Origin: Mesorhizobium japonicum MAFF 303099 | Lineage (GTDB): Bacteria > Pseudomonadota > Alphaproteobacteria > Rhizobiales > Rhizobiaceae | Direction: 5' to 3' | Assembly (NCBI RefSeq): GCF_000009625.1 | Contig: NC_002678.2 | Coordinates: 3,814,001-3,878,000, forward strand | DNA: 64,000 bases | Shown here: in pieces, positions 57,628 through 64,000 of the stretch | How the letters are laid out: every line of letters starts with the position of its first letter | Numbering within the stretch: position 1 is the stretch's first letter | The notes under the pieces: generated by a model | What the model was told of the DNA's origin: nothing | Database searches by the model: none | The model's input: the letters and a program-made list of their open reading frames with translations, nothing else | Made by a program: the position numbers and the translations under genes

Positions 57628-58507
57628 GGGCAACTTCCTCCCTCGGATTTTTGTTGGGCGCGGCAAGCGCCACGGAACCACTGATGCGGGCCTCACCGCC
57701 AAGAAACAGCGCCGATCCGGCAATCAGGCCGCGCCGGCGAAAATCTTCGGCGACGGCAAGGCCATTGTCCAGCGCCCGCGCCACCTCGCCAGGCGCCAGC
57801 GTGCCGACGCCTTGCGTCACCAGCCGCGCGCCGAGGTCGCTGTCGGGCGACAGTTCACGTGCGGGAATGCGCTTGATGGCGGGATTGCCGGGCAGGTCCA
57901 CCGCATTGGCAATGAGCGTCGCCGCCGCATCGGCCTCTGCGCCTGTCCGCGCCAGCACGGTGACGGCGTCGGCAATGCCAAGCGAGAAGGAACGGCCGCG
58001 CCAGCCGCTGGTGGCGACGCCGCGAACGCCATCTTCGGCGCGGATCGTGATCCGGTCGGCCATGCCGTTGCCGGTGCCGGCGACCACCAGACCGATCGAT
58101 CGGCCCGTGCCGATGTGAAGGGCGCTGTCGCCGCCATTGTTGACATAGGCGCGCTCGAGCCTGCGGCCGGCAAGCAATGCGGCGAGCATTTCGTCGGCTA
58201 CCGATCCCGCAACGGCGGCCATCGGCGTTATGAAACATTCCGCCAAGGGCATGACGGCCGCTTCCATGCGGCGTGCCGTCGGACCGTCAAAGGCGCGCGG
58301 CGCCAGGAAAAATGCCGGAAGCCGCAATTCGGGAAGCTCCCTGACCAGCTCGATCAGGATCGTCTGGAACCGCGCGACGGCTTGCTCATAGGCCAGGCGG
58401 CATTCCTGCGCCTCGCCAAAGGCCTCGATGATCAGGTCGATCGGCCCATGGTTGAGATGCAGCCGCTTGCCGTCCTGCAGCCAATGCGCTTGCGGGCCGT
58501 CCATCAT
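57620..58507 (-). CDS. UPF0280 family protein (ApbE-like fold)
   Basis: 295 residues from ATG 58507, overlapping the upstream stop as ATGATG. LHLNHGPIDLIIEAFGEAQE, FITPMAAVAGSVADEMLAAL, RAYVNNGGDSALHIGTGRSI and GVATSGWRGRSFSLGIADAV mark UPF0280. The ATSG-W/SLGIADAVTVLA block resembles the FMN transferase ApbE, with which the family shares a fold. In this operon a role in loading flavin on the iron-sulfur reductase is an attractive but untested idea. Confidence 0.88.
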   Translation of the reverse strand: MMDGPQAHWLQDGKRLHLNHGPIDLIIEAFGEAQECRLAYEQAVARFQTILIELVRELPELRLPAFFLAPRAFDGPTARRMEAAVMPLAECFITPMAAVAGSVADEMLAALLAGRRLERAYVNNGGDSALHIGTGRSIGLVVAGTGNGMADRITIRAEDGVRGVATSGWRGRSFSLGIADAVTVLARTGAEADAAATLIANAVDLPGNPAIKRIPARELSPDSDLGARLVTQGVGTLAPGEVARALDNGLAVAEDFRRRGLIAGSALFLGGEARISGSVALAAPNKNPREEVAHA

Positions 58508-60045
58508 CCGGTTCCGTTCGACGCGGCGCGCCGCAACTGCGCCAGCGGCGGCCATGGATTGTCGGACGGCGCACCGGTTCCGTGGCGCGGGTTGAGATAT
58601 TCGCCGCCCTTGGCGACGATATCCTCGACGCTGCGGATCTCGGCTTCGTAGCCGCCGAGCCTGACATAGTCGTCGCGGCGCAAGGTGAACTCGATCGGCG
58701 CCACCAGCGCCGGCGTCGGCACATAGCCGAAGGCGCCTTCCGGCACGCGCGTGACATCGACCATCAGCGTGATGCCGCCGCCCGGCCAGACATAGACCGG
58801 CGCGCCGCCGACCGTCACATAAGTCTTCAGGCCTTGCACCGAGCGGGTGAGATTGACCGGGTTTTCGGTGACGCCAGCGCGCAGCGAGCCGCCGGCGCCG
58901 CCGATGAAAAGCACGGTGCACAGAGCCGGCTCGCAATTGTCCTCGATCAGGTTGACTGATTTCTGCAACCGCTCCGGAAACGGCTTCTCGACCGGCTTCA
59001 ATTCGTCGTCGAGCTCGTAATAGGCGAACTGCTCGCCGGTCGTCGAAACCATCAGCAGCGACAGGCCCGGCCGCGCGCCCTTCTTGGCGTTCCACTCACC
59101 GAGGATCGACAGCGGGTCGGAAATCGAGGTGCCGCCCCAGCCGAGGCCGGGCTCGGAGACCTTGAAATAGCGGCCCGGCGTCGAGCGGCGTCCGATGATT
59201 TTGATGCCCGTATCCTGCCAGCCCAGCACCTTGCCGGCCTGATGCTCGGAGACGACGCCGGTGATGTGGTCGTCGACCACCACCACCTCGTCGACCAGCC
59301 CGCGCCATTGCGTGGCGAACATGCCGATCGTGGCCGAGCCGCAGCCGACGCGCATGCGGTGTTCCTGCTTGCCGTCGATGACAGGTGGTTTGCCGGCTTC
59401 GACGATGATGGTGGCACCGCCGTCGATGGTCAGTTCCACCGGCTTGCGATTGCAAAGATTGAGCAGCGCGTCGCAGGTTGCCCGGCCTTCCGCCTTGGAG
59501 CCCCCGGTCAGATGATGCACGCCGCCCAACGACAGCATCTGTGAGCCATATTCGCCCGTCGTGACATGGCCGATCGCCTCGCCTTGTGAGCGCACGACAG
59601 CCGTTTCAGGCCCGATATGACGGTCGGTGTCGATCTTCACCTTGACGCCGCAATACGAAAAAATGCCTTCGGTGACGACGGTGACGAGATCGACGCCTTC
59701 GACCTCCTGGCTGACGATGAACGGCGCCGGCTTGTAGTCGGGATAGGTGGTGCCGGCGCCGATTGCCGTGACGAACCGGCGGCCGGTGTTGACCAGTTCG
59801 CCGTCCCACGCCTCGCCTTCGGCGACGAAGGGCACGATTGTCCCGCCGGTCCCGGCCGCATGATCGAGAATGGTCAGCGGGTCCATGCGCACGATCCGGC
59901 CGCCGGCATTGCCGTAGCGGTCGCAGGCGCCGGTGCGGCCATCGGCTATGTAGCACATGACCGGACAGGCATCGCAGCGGATCTTCTCCGCCACCTGCTT
60001 CTCGCCGGGATCATGGGTCTCGAAACGCTCGGCAAGCTCGCTCAT
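58504..60045 (-). CDS. 6-hydroxynicotinate reductase-like iron-sulfur protein
   Basis: 513 residues. The N-terminus has a cysteine cluster motif CDACPVMCYI ... GACDRYGNAGG that should bind an iron-sulfur cluster. The middle includes VTTGEYGSQMLSLGGVHHLT, VELTIDGGATIIVEAGKPPV and GCGSATIGMFATQW; the end TGIKIIGRRSTPGRYFKV and GLSLLMVSTTGEQFAYYE. Proteins of this type are called 6-hydroxynicotinate reductase after the ferredoxin-dependent Eubacterium barkeri enzyme that reduces the pyridine ring. In an aerobic rhizobium the exact substrate is uncertain. It overlaps both neighbours by 4 bases. Confidence 0.82.
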   Translation of the reverse strand: MSELAERFETHDPGEKQVAEKIRCDACPVMCYIADGRTGACDRYGNAGGRIVRMDPLTILDHAAGTGGTIVPFVAEGEAWDGELVNTGRRFVTAIGAGTTYPDYKPAPFIVSQEVEGVDLVTVVTEGIFSYCGVKVKIDTDRHIGPETAVVRSQGEAIGHVTTGEYGSQMLSLGGVHHLTGGSKAEGRATCDALLNLCNRKPVELTIDGGATIIVEAGKPPVIDGKQEHRMRVGCGSATIGMFATQWRGLVDEVVVVDDHITGVVSEHQAGKVLGWQDTGIKIIGRRSTPGRYFKVSEPGLGWGGTSISDPLSILGEWNAKKGARPGLSLLMVSTTGEQFAYYELDDELKPVEKPFPERLQKSVNLIEDNCEPALCTVLFIGGAGGSLRAGVTENPVNLTRSVQGLKTYVTVGGAPVYVWPGGGITLMVDVTRVPEGAFGYVPTPALVAPIEFTLRRDDYVRLGGYEAEIRSVEDIVAKGGEYLNPRHGTGAPSDNPWPPLAQLRRAASNGTG

Positions 60046-62891
60046 GCGCGTGCCTCCTTTTCGCGGATGCCATCTTTTTCACGGATGCCAGCGCGGATGC
60101 GCGTCGGCGTCGCCGGAACCTTGGTGACCAGCACGCCGGTGGCATGGCGGATGGCGTTGAGGATCGCCGGCGCGGTCGGGATCAGCACATGCTCACCCAG
60201 GCCCTTGGCGCCGAACGGCCCTTCGGGATCGGGAACCTCGACCAGGATGGTCTCGATCGGCGGCACGTCGCCGATGGTTGGGATGAGATAGTCGTGCAAA
60301 TTCTCGGTGCGGCCGGGAATGTACTCTTCCATCAGCGCCATGCCGATGCCTTGCGCGATGCCGCCCTCGATCTGGCCCTCGACCAGCAACGGATTGATCG
60401 CCTTGCCGACATCATGCGCGGCAGTTATTTTCAGGAGCTTCACTGTGCCCAGCTTGAGATCGACCTCGAGCTCGGCGATCTGCGCGCCATAGCCATAGAC
60501 GGCATAGGGCTTGCCCTGGCCCTTGGCATCGAGCGGCAGCGTCGGCGGGTCGTAGGTCTCCTCGGCGCGGAAGACGAAGCCGTCGGCATCCATGTCGAGC
60601 GAGGCGAGATCGATGCGGCGCGTGGCTTCGCCTTCGCGGATGACGATCACCGCGCCGTCCAGTTGCAGAGATGCCTTTTCGGAGACATTGGCAAAGCGCA
60701 GGATCTTTTCGCGCAAGGCACGGCCAGCTTTTTCGGCGGCTTTGCCGGTCACAAAGGTCTGGCGCGAGGCCGAGGTCTTGCCGGCATCGGGACTGATCGC
60801 CGTATCGGCGCTCTTCAACCGGAATCTTTCCAGCGGCAGGCCAAGCGCGTCGGCACAAATCTGCGAGATGACGGTGTTCGAACCCTGGCCGATGTCGACC
60901 GCGCCCTGGTGCAGGATGACGGTGCCGTCAGCCGCGATGCCGACCCGGATGGTCGATGGATTGGGCAGCGAGGTGTTGCCGCAGCCATACCAGCAGGACG
61001 CCACGCCGACGCCGCGCTTTTTATCTGCATGGTTACTGTTGAAAGCACCCGCGTCAGCCAGCGCCCGTGCCCAATGCGGCCGCAAGGCCTCGAGACATTC
61101 TGCAATGCCGACGCCGGATTCCAGCCTCTGGCCGGTAACCGTTTCGGATCCGTTCCGAAGGCAGTTTCTCAGGCGAAAGTCGAGGCGGTCGATGCCGAGC
61201 TTGCCGGCCAGCTCGTCATAAAGTGTCTCCTGCATGATCGTCGCCTGCGGTACGCCGAAGCCACGGAAGGCGCCGGAGATCGGGCCATGCGTGTGGATGG
61301 CGCGGCCTTCGGCGCGGTAGTTCGGCGTCGCATAAGGGCCGGAAGCATGCACCGGCACGCGGTTGGCGACGGTCGGCCCCCAGCTGGCGTAGGCTCCTGT
61401 GTTGAAATCGCCTGAAAAGATCATGCCGGTGACATGGCCGTCGGCATCGGCGCCGATGGTCGCCTTCATTTCGGCCGGATGGCGCTTGGTGGTCGACATC
61501 ATCGATTCGTTGCGGGTGTAGGCCAAGGCGGCCGGCCGGCCGGTCTTCAGCGCCACAAGGCCGATCAGCGGCTGCAGCGAAACGTCGAGCTTGGAGCCGA
61601 AGCCGCCGCCGGTGGCGGTCGGTACGATGCGCACCTTGTCGACGGGCAGACCAAGCACCTTCGCCATATCGTCGCGGTCCATATAGGGCGCCTGGGTGCA
61701 GGCGACGACGACCAACGTGTCGCCATCCATATAGGCATGGCCGGCCTCCGGCTCGATATAGGCGTGCTCGACATAGGAGGTGTCGATCGCGCCCGTCACG
61801 GTAACGGCCGCATTGGCTAGCGCCGCCTCGGGGTCGCCGCGCTCGACGAAGCCGGAGGTCAGCAGGTTCGAGGGGCGGTGCGGATGGATCAGGGCAGCAC
61901 CCTCGCCCTGTGCTTCGCTGGGCTGCAGGACATGCGGCAGTTCGGTCCAGCGGATCGGAAAATCCGACAGGTCCAGATCGAGGATCGCCTCACGCTCGCC
62001 GGCGACCAGCGCCACCGCCTCGCCGCGCAGCCGCGCAAACCCTTCGGCGAGCGCCGGCTGGTCGGCGAACGGGCCGATGACGCCAAAACAATTTTTCCCC
62101 GGAATGTCGGCCGCCGTGAAGATACCGACGATGCCGGGGTGCTTCCTTGTCCACCCGTCGAGATCGCCGAAGGCGAAGCCGGCGTGATAGTGCGGCGAAC
62201 GGACAACCAGCACGGCAAGCGCATCGGCCGGGAAGGAATCGCCACCGAATTTCTCAGCCCCGGTCACCTTTGGCACACCGTCCAGCCTGACGGGTGACGC
62301 GCCGATCGCATGGCCGGACTGAGGCAGGCGGAAATCGAGGCTTGCCGTTTGCGAGGAGGCCTCCATCACCGCCGCGATGATCTTCCGGTAGCCGGTGCAG
62401 CGGCACAGAATCCCGCCCAGCGCATCCTGTACCTCGGTCTCGGTTGGTCTCGGCGTCGTGTCCAGTAGCGCTGTCGCCGCCACCAGCAGCGCCGGCGTGC
62501 AGATGCCGCATTGCGCGGCGCCATGGGCCAGGAAAGAGGCCTGAAGCGCCGAAAGCCGGCCATTGGCCAGCCCTTCGACCGTCGTCACCGATGCGCCAGC
62601 GGCCGAGGCCGCCGACATCAGGCAGGCGCAGACCGGATCACCGTCGACCAGCACCGTGCAGGCGCCGCAATCGCCGGCATCGCAGCCGACCTTGGTGCCG
62701 GTGAGCCGCAATTCGTCGCGCAGCACCTGGGACAGCCTCCGCAACGGCGGCACGTTGACCGAGACGGCGGCGCCATTGACCGCGAAGGCGATGTCGGCGC
62801 GTTCGAGGCCAGACTGCATCCCACCCAGGTCGGGCAGCGCTTCACTGACTTCAGGCAGGACCTGGTTCATGTCAGGCTGAGCTTGTCTCAT
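60042..62891 (-). CDS. molybdenum hydroxylase, fused 2Fe-2S and Mo-cofactor subunits (xanthine dehydrogenase family)
   Basis: 949 residues. Residues ~30-180 are the two [2Fe-2S] domains: GCDAGDCGACTVLVDGDPVC (plant-type) and AAQCGICTPALLV with ILCRCTGYRKI. Residues ~190-940 are the Mo-binding domains: RLDGVPKVTGAEKFGGD, GGGFGSKLDVSLQP, AFRGFGVPQA, GAVDIGQGSNTVISQ, and the catalytic glutamate in GPFGAKGLGEHVLIP. Usually these are separate subunits (e.g. NdhS plus NdhL, XdhA/XdhC), so the fusion is notable. It hydroxylates an N-heteroaromatic ring with water as oxygen source. The tail carries a short repeat, GIREKD-GIREKE. Confidence 0.9.
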   Translation of the reverse strand: MRQAQPDMNQVLPEVSEALPDLGGMQSGLERADIAFAVNGAAVSVNVPPLRRLSQVLRDELRLTGTKVGCDAGDCGACTVLVDGDPVCACLMSAASAAGASVTTVEGLANGRLSALQASFLAHGAAQCGICTPALLVAATALLDTTPRPTETEVQDALGGILCRCTGYRKIIAAVMEASSQTASLDFRLPQSGHAIGASPVRLDGVPKVTGAEKFGGDSFPADALAVLVVRSPHYHAGFAFGDLDGWTRKHPGIVGIFTAADIPGKNCFGVIGPFADQPALAEGFARLRGEAVALVAGEREAILDLDLSDFPIRWTELPHVLQPSEAQGEGAALIHPHRPSNLLTSGFVERGDPEAALANAAVTVTGAIDTSYVEHAYIEPEAGHAYMDGDTLVVVACTQAPYMDRDDMAKVLGLPVDKVRIVPTATGGGFGSKLDVSLQPLIGLVALKTGRPAALAYTRNESMMSTTKRHPAEMKATIGADADGHVTGMIFSGDFNTGAYASWGPTVANRVPVHASGPYATPNYRAEGRAIHTHGPISGAFRGFGVPQATIMQETLYDELAGKLGIDRLDFRLRNCLRNGSETVTGQRLESGVGIAECLEALRPHWARALADAGAFNSNHADKKRGVGVASCWYGCGNTSLPNPSTIRVGIAADGTVILHQGAVDIGQGSNTVISQICADALGLPLERFRLKSADTAISPDAGKTSASRQTFVTGKAAEKAGRALREKILRFANVSEKASLQLDGAVIVIREGEATRRIDLASLDMDADGFVFRAEETYDPPTLPLDAKGQGKPYAVYGYGAQIAELEVDLKLGTVKLLKITAAHDVGKAINPLLVEGQIEGGIAQGIGMALMEEYIPGRTENLHDYLIPTIGDVPPIETILVEVPDPEGPFGAKGLGEHVLIPTAPAILNAIRHATGVLVTKVPATPTRIRAGIREKDGIREKEARA

Positions 62892-63751
62892 GCCGCCGCC
62901 ACCATATGATCGTTCATCGGTCCGGCGGCCGTCAGCACGGCCCGGGCAACAATCTCGCGCACAGCGTCGAGCCGGTACTCGGCGCTGCCGCGCACATCGG
63001 CGATCGGCGACAGTTCGATCATCGGCGCGGACTGGATGGCGCTGACGAGCTCGCCATCCCTAAGCAATCCGAGCAGAGCCTCCTCGACGCCGCCAAGCCG
63101 CTTGGCGACAGCCGAGCAGGACCCGACGGCAATGGCCGCTTCGGCAACCCTGCCGTTCTCGATCACAAGGCGCGCCGCCACCATGGCAATGGAGATGACG
63201 AGATAGCGCCGCGCGCCGAGCTTGACGAAAGCCGACGCACCGGCGGCGGCCATCTTCGGCACGCGGATGGCGGTCACCATTTCGCCAGGCCGCAGGGCCG
63301 TGCGCCGATTGCCGAGAATGAAATCCGGCAAGGGCAGATGCCGCGTCGCGGCCGCCGAACGCAGTTCGACCTCTGCATCGAGCACGAGCAGGCCTGGCAC
63401 GCCATCGGCGGCCGGTGAGGCGTTGCAGAGATTGCCGGCGACGGAAGCGACGTTCTGGATCTGTGGCGAACCGACCTCGCGCGCCGCCTGTTTCAGCGCA
63501 TCGAAAGCCGGCGGCAAGGGGTGGCGGATGAGGTCGGTCCAGGTCGTGCGCGCGCCGATGAAAAAGTGGTCGTCCGTTTCGGAGATGCCGCGCAGCGCAG
63601 CGAGGCCGTTGATGTCGAGGACATTGTCGCGGAACGGCTTCGCGCCCTGTGCCGGATAAAAATCCGTGCCGCCGGCAAGAATGCGCCAGGCGCCCTCGCC
63701 AAGCAGAGCGAGCGCCTCGTCGACCGTGGTGGGTTTCGCGTAACGGATCAC
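62888..63751 (-). CDS. FAD-binding subunit of the molybdenum hydroxylase
   Basis: 287 residues from GTG 63751 (GGGAAGG upstream). FAD-binding PCMH-type fold: AKPTTVDEALALLGEG, RILAGGTDFYPAQG, GARTTWTDLIRHPL, and VGSPQIQNVASVAGNLCNAS; C-terminal CO-dehydrogenase-flavoprotein-like domain FVKLGARRYLVISIAMVAAR. It passes electrons from the Fe-S/Mo subunit. First gene of the six-gene operon; its stop overlaps the next start as ATGA. Confidence 0.92.
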   Translation of the reverse strand: MIRYAKPTTVDEALALLGEGAWRILAGGTDFYPAQGAKPFRDNVLDINGLAALRGISETDDHFFIGARTTWTDLIRHPLPPAFDALKQAAREVGSPQIQNVASVAGNLCNASPAADGVPGLLVLDAEVELRSAAATRHLPLPDFILGNRRTALRPGEMVTAIRVPKMAAAGASAFVKLGARRYLVISIAMVAARLVIENGRVAEAAIAVGSCSAVAKRLGGVEEALLGLLRDGELVSAIQSAPMIELSPIADVRGSAEYRLDAVREIVARAVLTAAGPMNDHMVAAA

Positions 63752-64000
63752 GCTTTGCCTTCCCAGAGAGTGGGCCTTCCCCGAAATGGCCCTCCCAGGG
63801 CGTTTACCCCGGGTATGATCTTGCCGGTTCGCAAACCGGAAATTCATTCGTATGCAAATGATATCAAGCCGGTGGAAATTGTCAAAGCCAGAGTTTGGGC
63901 TGTTGTGCTTGCCAGGGTGCGGGCAACGAGATTGTTACGCCTTCGGAGGTTGACGCGGCCGGCCATCTGGTCAAGTTTCTGCCTCCGGTCGCATCAGCGG
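63752..64000. promoter_or_regulatory. upstream region of the molybdenum-hydroxylase operon with three palindromes
   Basis: TACCC-C-GGGTA (63805-63815), CCGGTT-CGCA-AACCGG (63824-63839, perfect) and the 18-bp near-palindrome TCATTCGTATGCAAATGA (63844-63861) lie within 60 bases, 54-110 bases upstream of the first gene. The AT-rich last one is the best candidate for the operon's MarR repressor. The rest, to the right edge, shows no gene. Confidence 0.55.

Overview
The window is a GC-rich alphaproteobacterial chromosome segment, most likely from Mesorhizobium or a close relative in the Phyllobacteriaceae. Three things point there. The housekeeping order rpmH-rnpA-yidC ... engB ... argB ... dapD ... 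dapE ... truA-(GNAT)-fmt-def is the rhizobial order. Several intergenic palindromes look like the dispersed repeats of Mesorhizobium genomes. Many proteins (arylamine N-acetyltransferase, DUF805 pair, DUF6481, UPF0280) have the look of Mesorhizobium orthologues. There is no phage, transposase, CRISPR array or rRNA operon; one tRNA-Arg(ACG) is present.

Layout: 1-1.9 kb holds the end of a MetQ-type solute-binding protein, an HpaR-like MarR regulator and two gene remnants. 1.9-6.7 kb is a three-gene surface-polysaccharide glycosyltransferase operon. 7-9.2 kb is a worn region with a truncated panE copy, a frameshifted acetyltransferase and the tRNA. 9.4-16 kb carries a histidine kinase, the ribosomal protein L34 / RNase P / YidC block, a fasciclin protein and engB. 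16-19.8 kb is a TetR-controlled EmrAB-type efflux system with visible operators. 19.9-22.6 kb is a SigK-like ECF sigma factor, RskA-like anti-sigma, fasciclin and Tat-exported MsrB group. 22.8-30.3 kb holds an amidase, argB, a RidA protein with three palindromic operators, a BchE-like B12/radical-SAM protein, an Lrp/phenylalanine hydroxylase pair and a VOC/TetR pair. 30.3-36.7 kb has a MarR with a divergent small membrane protein and an FAD monooxygenase damaged by two compensating frameshifts, a GMC oxidoreductase with a small exported partner, a GGDEF protein, a HAD phosphatase and a LOG-family protein, the last two meeting in an inverted heptamer repeat. 36.9-46.6 kb is the lysine/housekeeping block (dapD, dapE, truA, fmt, def, rmuC). 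46.6-56.6 kb contains assorted metabolic genes, including a guanidinium exporter behind a guanidine-II (mini-ykkC) riboswitch and an arylamine N-acetyltransferase.

56.6-63.8 kb is the most interesting unit: six tightly overlapping minus-strand genes coding for a molybdenum hydroxylase (FAD subunit plus fused 2Fe-2S/Mo subunit), a 6-hydroxynicotinate-reductase-like iron-sulfur protein, a UPF0280 (ApbE-like fold) protein, a DUF1185 protein and a MarR regulator. I read it as an uncharacterised N-heteroaromatic hydroxylation-plus-reduction pathway.

At least five reading-frame breaks occur in otherwise recognisable genes. They may be real decay or consensus errors in the assembly, so they need read-level checking before any biological conclusion.
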